From Verrucomicrobiota bacterium (GTDB lineage Bacteria > Verrucomicrobiota > Verrucomicrobiia > Verrucomicrobiales > DEV007), in contig JAHDID010000044.1 of assembly GCA_020630975.1 (NCBI GenBank), forward strand, positions 1-49,594: a stretch of 49,594 bases of DNA, read 5' to 3'. How positions within the stretch are numbered: the first letter of the stretch is position 1; each line of letters opens with the position of its first letter. The notes beneath the pieces are model-generated. The model saw only the letters and a list, made by a program, of their open reading frames with translations, did not search any database and was not told where the DNA came from. A program made the translations under genes and the position numbers. Positions 17,953 through 25,274 of this stretch are shown here, in pieces.

Positions 17953-18975
17953 ATGAGCCAACTGGACAAAGTCGAACAAGCTCTCGAAGAGTATGGGTAC
18001 TCTCAAAAAGGCAAAGGCGGGCGTGTCGCATTGATTGTTATGTCGCTCCTATTAGTCCTGATAGTGGGGGCGGCCGGTTGGTTGGGGCTGCAGTGGAGCT
18101 CTACCAAGGCAAGGGCTCTGCAAGCTGAGCAGTCACTGCTCAGTGTCGGGCAGCGGTTGAGTGAGATGGAGATTCAGAATTCGGAGCTGTCCGCACAGCT
18201 GGCTGATAAGCAGACCGAAATCGAGCGACTCCGACAGGAGTGGACTAGTCAGGTGGCCCAGCTGGAGACTGAGCATAAGGAGCAGATGCAGCGTACCTAC
18301 GCGCGGATGAATCAAATCGTGTATGATAGTAAAGAGACCCTCACCTACATCGAGGATATCGAGTCGCGCCTGCGCAGCGGCGAGCAGATCAGCCGCGAGC
18401 AGGCTGCTGAGCTGGCTAGTGTGGCCAATGGCTTGGCGCTGCTAAAAGAGAAGTACAAGAAGCCTATGGCAGAGTTCCGCGAGCTGGATCAGTACTTTAA
18501 AAGACAGCTGTCGACTCTCTCTACCTCGAGTAGCCCGACTTCTTATGCTGTGGCGACGCCGGTGCGGACAGGGGGAGAAGATCCTAGGGAGACGGCAGGT
18601 TTGTTCAAAAAGATCTTCCAGAATAAGAAGTTTCAAGCCGAGCGAGATGCTTACTTAGAAGAAAAGGGTAAGGAGCGAGGGATTGCTCAGGGGGTAGCCG
18701 AGGGGCGTGCTCAGGGGATCGAGGTGGGGAAGCGGGAAGCGCTAACTCAGGCCCAGCAAGTGGTGCGCAATGCCTATGCCAGAGCTCAGCGCCAGATGGG
18801 CGAGCTGTCGATCGATATGGACCGCTATGTCGTTCAGTTAGAGAGACTATCCCAGCAAGAAGGCGCAAACGCTGCTGAGATCGAGGCTTTCTTCGAGACC
18901 TCTAAGCAGATTCTCCAAATCCATACTGAAGTGATGGGGACGGAGCCGACCCGAGTGGAGGCTGTTCGTCCATAG
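17953..18975 (+). CDS. Single-pass membrane coiled-coil protein, unknown function
   Basis: I do not recognise this 340-residue protein. A short acidic N-terminus is followed by one membrane helix at about 25-45 and a long coiled coil at about 50-180 (SEMEIQNSELSAQLADKQTE, QEWTSQVAQLETEHKEQMQR). A Ser/Thr-rich linker and a second helical region complete it. Residues 243-262 form a striking tetrad repeat with glycine every fourth position (GIAQ GVAE GRAQ GIEV GKRE). It sits between the pseudokinase gene and the type I secretion ABC/adaptor genes on the same strand, with 169- and 189-base gaps, so it may be a structural partner of either. No catalytic motif is visible. Confidence 0.7.
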   Translation: MSQLDKVEQALEEYGYSQKGKGGRVALIVMSLLLVLIVGAAGWLGLQWSSTKARALQAEQSLLSVGQRLSEMEIQNSELSAQLADKQTEIERLRQEWTSQVAQLETEHKEQMQRTYARMNQIVYDSKETLTYIEDIESRLRSGEQISREQAAELASVANGLALLKEKYKKPMAEFRELDQYFKRQLSTLSTSSSPTSYAVATPVRTGGEDPRETAGLFKKIFQNKKFQAERDAYLEEKGKERGIAQGVAEGRAQGIEVGKREALTQAQQVVRNAYARAQRQMGELSIDMDRYVVQLERLSQQEGANAAEIEAFFETSKQILQIHTEVMGTEPTRVEAVRP

Positions 18976-19164
18976 GTAAAGGGTTGAATTGCTTGATTCT
19001 TCATCTTCATATCCGAATAAGACACAAGCTACTGGGTTTGGGTCATCAAGCCGTCTGGATATAAAAGCCTAAAAGTCCTGAATAAGCAGGGAGTTATTAG
19101 TTAATATTTATAAAAATTATGAAAAGTTAATTGAATACTTTTCTGGTTATTATAAATTTTTAGC

Positions 19165-21471
19165 ATGTCCCGCCAAACAGACGACCCCCTTTTGAACGCC
19201 TTGGTGTTCTTCGGCAAGCTACATTCTCAGGCTGTGAATCCACACGGTGCTGTGCAGGGCCTGCCGTTGACAGATGGCCGGCTGACGCCTGAGCTTTTCC
19301 CTAGAGCGGCGGCTCGCAGTGGTTTTGACTCGCGTATGGTGAAACGGTCTCTGAGCGAGCTGCATAGCGCGACTCTACCTGCGATCCTCATCCTAAAGAG
19401 TAACGATGCGGTGATCGCTACCCAGATTGGCAAAGGCCGCAAAGCGACAGCAGAAATCATAGTCCTGTCGGTCGGGACTGGCGCTCAGGTTGTCGATTTG
19501 AAGAAGCTTGAGGAATCGTACTCGGGCTATGCGATCCTCATCAAGCCTACGTTTAAGTTCGAAAAGCGTTCGGACTTTCAGGGCAAGACCATGGGCAAGA
19601 ACTGGTTTTGGGGTACCCTTTGGCGATTTAGAAGTTTTTACGCACGGGTGGCATTGGCCACTTTGATGATCAACATCTTAGCTCTTTCGTCATCGATCTT
19701 TATCATGACGGTCTATGACCGAGTGGTACCGAATAAGGCGGTCGACACTTTGATGGTACTAGCTCTAGGTGTCGGTATCGCTTACCTCTTTGAGTTCACT
19801 CTGAAGATGCTGCGTAGCTACTTCGTCGATCGAGCAGGGCATCGTATCGATATGCATCTGGGTAGTGAGCTGTTTGCTCGTATGCTGGGGATGCAGTTTG
19901 GCAAGCGACCTGCCTCTGCGGGATCGTTAGCGAGCCAGGCGCGAGCTTATGATTCTCTGCGCGAGTTTTTTACGAGTGCGACCTTGGCGGCGTTGGTAGA
20001 TTTGCCGTTTATCCTTTTGTTTGCGGTGGTGATATTCATGCTCGGTGGAGCGATGGTCACGGTGCCGCTTTTGGTCGGTGTGTTTATGGTCTTGGCGATT
20101 GGAGCGCTTATGCAGTTCCCCATCGCTAGAGCGGTAAACGCGAGTTATAATGCGGCCAACCAGCGCCAAGCTCTCGTCGTGGAGGGTATCCAAGCTCTGG
20201 AGACGATCAAGACCACTCGCTCAGAGAGCGAACTGCAGTCTCGCATGGAAGAGGCTGTGCGTGTGACGGCCAAAGCCGATGGCGCATCTAGAGGATTCTC
20301 TCAGTTTGCTCTAAACTCGACAGGATTGATCAATCACATGGTGCAGATGTTTATGGTGATCATGGCATTCTATCAAGTGATCGAGGGCAATATGACGATG
20401 GGCGCGATGATCGCCTGTGTGATGCTGACGGGGCGTGCCATGGCTCCTATGGCGATGGTCGCGTCTCTGATCTCGCGTCTGCAGCAGTCTCGCCGGTCTC
20501 TAAAAGGTCTAAATCAGATCATGTCGACTCCGGTCGAGCGTGGCGACCGCGACGCTCAGTACATCACAGTCGAAGACTTTTCACCCACTATCGTAGCTCA
20601 TGAGGCATCCTTTGCCTACAGTGAGGAAGCGGAGCCAGTGGTGAAGGAGTTGGAATTTTCCATCAATCCTGGTGAGCGCGTAGCCATATTGGGCAGCATC
20701 GGTTCGGGTAAAAGTACGCTTCTGCGCATGCTCATGGGACTGTATCACCCCACTGGTGGGCGTATCGATATCTCGGGTATCGATCTGCGTCAGCTGGATC
20801 CTACCGATCTGCGGATGAGCACTGGCTATGTGCCGCAGAATCCCACTTTACTATACGGTACGATTCGCTCGAACCTGAAGGCAGGTTGTCCGTGGCTGAG
20901 CGACGATGCCATCGTGAAGGCTCTTGATCGAGCTGGGCTAGGCGAGTTCATCAATAGTCTGCCTAACGGTGTCGAATATGAGATCAGTGAAGGCGGTAAT
21001 ACCCTTTCTGGTGGGCAGCGTCAGGCACTGTCGGTGGCTCGCGCTCTAGTGGAGGAGCCCACTATGCTGATCATGGATGAGCCCACTAGTGCTATGGATC
21101 TATCCAGCGAGCGCAGACTGCTGGCCTCTCTGAAGCAATATATGGAGGATGATCCTCAGCGGACCATGGTGATCGCGACTCACAAGCGTTCTGTCCTGGG
21201 GCTGGTCGACCGTATCATCGTGATGGATAAAGGCCGCATCATCGCAGATGGCCCTCGGGACAAGGTTTTGAAAAAGACAGGAGACTCCTCGTCTCAGCAG
21301 GCTAAGTCCGCTCCACAGCCAGCGCTGCCCAAGCAAATGGCTGCTGGTGCAGCAGGTGATGCTGCGGCCCAGTCATCTGCGGGCAGCCCCTTTCAGCAGA
21401 TGACGAACGCCGATCTGCCTGCGGTAAGACAGAGGCAGGATACCCCTGCCGAGACCGCGCTGCCACGATGA
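19165..21471 (+). CDS. Type I secretion ABC transporter (LapB-like, degenerate C39 domain)
   Basis: This 768-residue protein is an inner-membrane export ATPase of the HlyB/LapB class. Residues 1-130 or so resemble the C39-peptidase-like domain (LNALVFFGKLHSQAVNP, AILILKSNDAVIAT) but show no catalytic cysteine in the usual place. The permease helices lie at about 160-430 (SSIFIMTVYDRVVPNKAVDT is a family hallmark). The nucleotide-binding domain has a Walker A with Lys516 (GSIGSGKST), LSGGQ at 614-618, and Walker B MLIMDEPTSA with Asp638 and Glu639. The tail after about 715 is Ala/Gln/Pro-rich. The HlyD-type adaptor follows 58 bases later. The type is known to export large RTX adhesins; the substrate here is not in the window. 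Confidence 0.9.
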   Translation: MSRQTDDPLLNALVFFGKLHSQAVNPHGAVQGLPLTDGRLTPELFPRAAARSGFDSRMVKRSLSELHSATLPAILILKSNDAVIATQIGKGRKATAEIIVLSVGTGAQVVDLKKLEESYSGYAILIKPTFKFEKRSDFQGKTMGKNWFWGTLWRFRSFYARVALATLMINILALSSSIFIMTVYDRVVPNKAVDTLMVLALGVGIAYLFEFTLKMLRSYFVDRAGHRIDMHLGSELFARMLGMQFGKRPASAGSLASQARAYDSLREFFTSATLAALVDLPFILLFAVVIFMLGGAMVTVPLLVGVFMVLAIGALMQFPIARAVNASYNAANQRQALVVEGIQALETIKTTRSESELQSRMEEAVRVTAKADGASRGFSQFALNSTGLINHMVQMFMVIMAFYQVIEGNMTMGAMIACVMLTGRAMAPMAMVASLISRLQQSRRSLKGLNQIMSTPVERGDRDAQYITVEDFSPTIVAHEASFAYSEEAEPVVKELEFSINPGERVAILGSIGSGKSTLLRMLMGLYHPTGGRIDISGIDLRQLDPTDLRMSTGYVPQNPTLLYGTIRSNLKAGCPWLSDDAIVKALDRAGLGEFINSLPNGVEYEISEGGNTLSGGQRQALSVARALVEEPTMLIMDEPTSAMDLSSERRLLASLKQYMEDDPQRTMVIATHKRSVLGLVDRIIVMDKGRIIADGPRDKVLKKTGDSSSQQAKSAPQPALPKQMAAGAAGDAAAQSSAGSPFQQMTNADLPAVRQRQDTPAETALPR

Positions 21472-21529
21472 TAGGCTAGAAACTGATAAGTCTGAAACTT
21501 TACCTGAGATCCCCCCAACAATTTGACTG

Positions 21530-22795
21530 ATGAATCCAAGCAATGAAATGATGCCGCCCCCTGAGCAGCCTAGTCCAAAAGACAAGCCTGATAAAAGGGC
21601 TCTAAAGGCTGAGGAGCTGGACTTTGTGCGCGACTCACGCAAGGCGCTGCATGGTGATAAGATCCGCGGTGCCAATCTGCTGTTATTTTTGATCACAGCT
21701 ATTTTGATCGGCTTTGTCGTATGGGCTGCTTATGCCGATATCGACGAGGTCACCAAAGGAGAGGGAAAAGTGATCCCATCGACTTCTATCAAAACGATCC
21801 AAAACCTCGAGGGTGGTATCGTAGCCGACATCGTGATCCGTGAGGGTCAGAAGGTGACGAAGAATGATGTGCTGATCCGTATCGATGATACCAAGCGGGC
21901 ATCCAATTACCGGGAGATGCTCGCTCGCCAGGAAGCTCTGCGTGCGACTCTAGCTCGTCTCGATGCTGAGGCGACAGATAAAGGAGCGGTCACCTTTCCT
22001 AAGGACATTTTGGATAAGCGCCCAGACCTGGTAGAGCGCGAGCAGGCTCTCTTCGCAAAGCGTGTCGGTGAGCGAGATAAGCAGATGAATGTGCTGGTCC
22101 GGAGCCGTAGCTTGGCGAAAGAAGAGCTGGCGATGACTATCCCTCTCGTACAAAAGCGGATCGTCTCAAAGGTAGAGCAGATTCGCCTCGATCGTGATCT
22201 GAACGAGATCGAAGGAAAGATAGAGGAGCTCGTGGGTGGTTTTCAGCAGGCTGCTATGGAGCTGCGGAATGAAGCTCAGAATGAGCTGGAAGGAATCAAC
22301 GAGACGATCAAAGGTGGTGAAGATGAGGTGAAGCGTGCTGTGGTGCGCTCGCCGGTGACTGGTATCGTGAACAAAATCTATGTTTCCACGATCGGTGGTG
22401 TGATCGGTCCTGGTGAGCCTATCGTCGACATCGTGCCAGAGGATGACACGCTCGTCGTGGAGGCAAAGATCAGCCCATCTGACATCGCATTTCTACGCCC
22501 ACAGCAGGAGGCGGTGCTGAAGTTCACGGCTTATGATTTCTCCATCTACGGAGGACTGAAGGGCGAGGTGATGCACATCAGTGCTGACACCATCCAAGAC
22601 GAGGTGGACCAGCAGCACTACTATATGATCAAAGTGCGGAATACCGGTGGTAAGCTGATGAAGGATGGCAAAGAGCTACCCATCATCCCTGGTATGATCG
22701 CATCGGTCGACGTGCTGACCGGTCGCAGGACGGTGCTGCAGTATATTACCAAGCCATTCCACCGGATGCGCTTTAATGCGCTACGCGAGCGCTAA
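21530..22795 (+). CDS. HlyD/LapC-family type I secretion membrane fusion protein
   Basis: The 421-residue adaptor has a Pro/Lys-rich cytosolic N-terminus, one membrane helix at 50-67 (LLLFLITAILIGFVVWAAYA), and the start of a lipoyl domain (GKVIPSTSIKTIQNLEGGIV). A long periplasmic hairpin coiled coil follows (about 120-270), then the second lipoyl half (KRAVVRSPVTGIVNKIYVST) and a beta-barrel ending in GMIASVDVLTGRRTVLQYIT, a family signature. It would link the ABC protein encoded 58 bases upstream to an outer-membrane TolC-like channel that must be encoded elsewhere. It ends 18 bases from the convergent MBL gene. Confidence 0.92.
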   Translation: MNPSNEMMPPPEQPSPKDKPDKRALKAEELDFVRDSRKALHGDKIRGANLLLFLITAILIGFVVWAAYADIDEVTKGEGKVIPSTSIKTIQNLEGGIVADIVIREGQKVTKNDVLIRIDDTKRASNYREMLARQEALRATLARLDAEATDKGAVTFPKDILDKRPDLVEREQALFAKRVGERDKQMNVLVRSRSLAKEELAMTIPLVQKRIVSKVEQIRLDRDLNEIEGKIEELVGGFQQAAMELRNEAQNELEGINETIKGGEDEVKRAVVRSPVTGIVNKIYVSTIGGVIGPGEPIVDIVPEDDTLVVEAKISPSDIAFLRPQQEAVLKFTAYDFSIYGGLKGEVMHISADTIQDEVDQQHYYMIKVRNTGGKLMKDGKELPIIPGMIASVDVLTGRRTVLQYITKPFHRMRFNALRER

Positions 22796-22813
22796 GCTGA
22801 ATCGGTGCGCTGT

Positions 22814-23782
22814 CTAGTAGCCGAGACCCCAGTCTTCTGTCTGGGCCTCGGTAGGTAGCGCTTTACCAGAGCTAGGGTCGATCATCGGTCCCATCGTCAG
22901 CCGGATACCGGGTTGTAGCACCCGATATTTTTGGTCGAGACGCTCGCAGCAGTAGATAAACTCCTCTGAGGAGACTGTATCTGCCTGAAACATATCAAAG
23001 TGACCAGGGACGACTAGGCCTGCACTGACGGCCTTGGCCAAGGCTGCAGCCTCGAAACCATTGAGATTGTTGCTGATATTCGGGCCAGACTCAGGGTCGT
23101 AGCCGCTGATCGGTAGGATGGCTAGGTTGAGATTCCAGCGGCGCACCTCTTTCACTAGAGTCGGGTGCCAAAGCGTGTCACCACTATGATAAATCGCAAA
23201 TGGTCCCATTGTGACCACATAACCGAGATCGTGAGAATTTCCCTCATCATCCCGGAGGATCTCGGGATTGGCGGCATTGATGCCGTGCACAGCCATATCA
23301 TCGATCTCGACGAAGCTACCAGCGCTCAGTGGCATGATGTGTGGTCCAGCGCTGCCTAGCTGAGCGGTGACTCGATCTTTCTCCCCGGCTGGGACTACGA
23401 GTTTTGCATTGGGGCTGGCTGAGCGGATGGCCAAAATCGTCTCGGGATCGAGGTGGGTCAGGTGATTGTTGGTCGCTAGGATCAGATCGATGCCGGATAG
23501 CATCAGTGGATCGATGACCCGCTCGGTGAGGCGAGGCCAGCCTTTGGTCGTGCCTCCGGTGAACTGGATCGCCATCGAGTCCGACAGGTAGGGATCGATC
23601 AGGATGCCCTTGCCATTCCACTTCATCAAGAATCCAGCATGACCTAGCCACCACACGTGTAGTGCGCCAGTCACATCATCAGCAGCCTGGAAGTCCTCGA
23701 CCAACTCCAGGTCTTTTAGCACGGGGATGATCATCGACTCTTCGAAAATTTGTGGGTCCAGTTTCGTGTACGGAGAGAGCAT
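22814..23782 (-). CDS. UlaG-like metallo-beta-lactamase-fold protein with altered metal motif
   Basis: The fold is clear: WWLGHAGFLMKWNGKGILID near the start, PYLSD, then the metal-loop position, later AIYHSGDTLWHPTL and VPGHFDMF. These are hallmarks of the UlaG / NAPE-PLD-like branch of MBL hydrolases. The usual HxHxDH signature instead reads NNHLTHLD: the first His is Asn and the Asp is Thr, while the second and third His remain. The later histidines and GDT Asp are kept. Metal site 1 or catalysis may therefore be altered. I use ATG 23782; an in-frame GTG at 23797 is possible. The natural substrate is unknown. Confidence 0.8.
   Translation of the reverse strand: MLSPYTKLDPQIFEESMIIPVLKDLELVEDFQAADDVTGALHVWWLGHAGFLMKWNGKGILIDPYLSDSMAIQFTGGTTKGWPRLTERVIDPLMLSGIDLILATNNHLTHLDPETILAIRSASPNAKLVVPAGEKDRVTAQLGSAGPHIMPLSAGSFVEIDDMAVHGINAANPEILRDDEGNSHDLGYVVTMGPFAIYHSGDTLWHPTLVKEVRRWNLNLAILPISGYDPESGPNISNNLNGFEAAALAKAVSAGLVVPGHFDMFQADTVSSEEFIYCCERLDQKYRVLQPGIRLTMGPMIDPSSGKALPTEAQTEDWGLGY
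22821..22851. terminator. Imperfect hairpin at the convergent adaptor / MBL gene ends
   Basis: CCGAG-ACC-CCAG pairs with CTGG-GC-CTCGG around an 8-base loop. It lies 26 bases after the adaptor stop and inside the last codons of the convergent MBL gene. It could end adaptor transcripts, but there is no T-run. Confidence 0.3.
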
Positions 23783-24006
23783 ACATTCATTAGACACAAT
23801 TTTGAATAAATTTCAAGTATGCGAAATATCTTAATTTTGAAAATATTGAGATTTGATTAACGAATAATGACCACCATTACAAATGTGTCCACAATTGAGA
23901 ATTGGCCAGCCTGTCTAATTTGTGTTTAAGTTTTTCTTAGACTAACCGTCGGTGTCTGGCGTAACCTCCGCGAAATCACCGAATTAAACCAAGCAACACA
24001 CTAAAA

Positions 24007-25194
24007 ATGTCAGTTTTATCACTAGACCTAGAGACGATCCAAAACCCGGAACAGCGAGTGTTTCCAGAATTTTCATTAGAGCGACTGCTCAGCACAGTTT
24101 TCGAGCCCACTGAGGGCTGCAAGGTATGTATCCTCATCGATCTCGAAGATATGAGCCTGATGAAGGGCTATCAGTTTTTACAGGCCGAGGGCCACGAGGT
24201 GCAGAAGAAAGCCTACGAAGAATTTTATCTCGGTCTAAAGGACGGTGGTATGGCGAATCTAGGCATGACTGGAGGCGATATTTTCGCTTTTCCGATGACC
24301 TATGGGTCAAATCTCGACTTGCGAGATGAGTGCTACGATGTCGACGGCAATGAGCTAAGTCTCGACAAGGATATCTACACTAACTATGACCTGATTCTCT
24401 GCATATCGACATTTTCCGCGACAGCTCCGCTCACGGCGAAAGCCAAGGAGTTCGGTTTCCGCGGTGCGACCATGCACGGTCTGAACGATGTCATCCTCAA
24501 CTCTGGCCTCGCAGTCGATTACAACGAGGTGAGCGCCGATGCTGAGAAGATGCGCCGAGCGTTGACCAATGCGGATTCGATCGAAATCGATTTCGCTCTC
24601 GAGGATGGCCGGGTACTTACGGCTTGGTTAGGGCTAGATGCTCAGGATGCCCAGAAATCTCATGGTCTTTGCAAAGGCAAGACGCCAGATATCGCCAACT
24701 TGCCAGCGGGGGAGGTCTACTTTGTGCCAGTCGATGCGCGTGGTCAGTTCCCGATGAAGTATGAGGATGGTACGCTGGGAGTACTTGAAGTGGTGGATAG
24801 AAACATCATCAGTTCGACTTTGATCGAGGGTGATCAAGCGACGATCGATGCACACAATGATCGACTGGCTGATGACCCGATGACCGGTACCCTAGGTGAA
24901 TTGGGCTTTGGTACCCAGGTGCTGCCCGTGTCTGGCGCCGACATTCAGGATGAGAAGGTGCTAGGTACCTGTCACTTGGCGACTGGTCGCGATGATCATC
25001 TGGGTGGTGATATCGTTCCGGATATGTTCAAAGTGCACGAAAACTCCACGCACGATGACATTCTCTTTGCACCGCACAAGACGCCGAACTTCAACATCAG
25101 CCAGGTGCGGATGAATCGAGGTGATGAGCAGGAGGTATTGATCGAGGACTTCCGTGCGAGCCAGTATCTGCTAGATGCGCTGATGGTTAGCTAA
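24007..25194 (+). CDS. M29 (aminopeptidase T)-like metallopeptidase family protein
   Basis: The 395-residue soluble protein lacks a signal peptide. The C-terminal half has the layout of M29 aminopeptidases: GELGFGTQ (Glu298), GTCHLATG (His323) and STHDDILF (His349-x-Asp351), separated by a Gly-rich DDHLGGDIVPDM segment. These match the Glu, His and HxD pattern that binds two metals in that family. The N-terminal half (GMTGGDIFAFPMTY, YDLILCISTFSATAPLTAKA, GFRGATMHGLND) fits the alpha/beta domain of the same fold. It could be an active aminopeptidase or a relative with another amide substrate. The 5' gap of about 210 bases is AT-rich and contains short inverted repeats (CAATT-GAG-AATTG). Confidence 0.65.
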   Translation: MSVLSLDLETIQNPEQRVFPEFSLERLLSTVFEPTEGCKVCILIDLEDMSLMKGYQFLQAEGHEVQKKAYEEFYLGLKDGGMANLGMTGGDIFAFPMTYGSNLDLRDECYDVDGNELSLDKDIYTNYDLILCISTFSATAPLTAKAKEFGFRGATMHGLNDVILNSGLAVDYNEVSADAEKMRRALTNADSIEIDFALEDGRVLTAWLGLDAQDAQKSHGLCKGKTPDIANLPAGEVYFVPVDARGQFPMKYEDGTLGVLEVVDRNIISSTLIEGDQATIDAHNDRLADDPMTGTLGELGFGTQVLPVSGADIQDEKVLGTCHLATGRDDHLGGDIVPDMFKVHENSTHDDILFAPHKTPNFNISQVRMNRGDEQEVLIEDFRASQYLLDALMVS

Positions 25195-25214
25195 TCAAAT
25201 CGTAGAAATGGAAT

Positions 25215-25246
25215 GCGGCCAGTGGGGACGTATCCCCACCAGCCGC
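25215..25246. terminator. Strong hairpin between convergent genes
   Basis: A perfect core TGGGGA-CGTA-TCCCCA is extended by flanking GCGGC / GCCGC pairs. It lies in the 80-base gap between the stops of the M29-like gene and the convergent ATPase gene. It probably ends transcription in both directions, although neither side has a long T-run. Confidence 0.5.
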
Positions 25247-25274
25247 TACCGTTCCGTTTCCACTAAAGAATTGT

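Noticed and set aside
19165-22795. Bacteriocin export system with a peptidase domain
   Set aside because: The N-terminal C39-like domain has no catalytic cysteine at the expected position and no small double-glycine peptide gene is visible.
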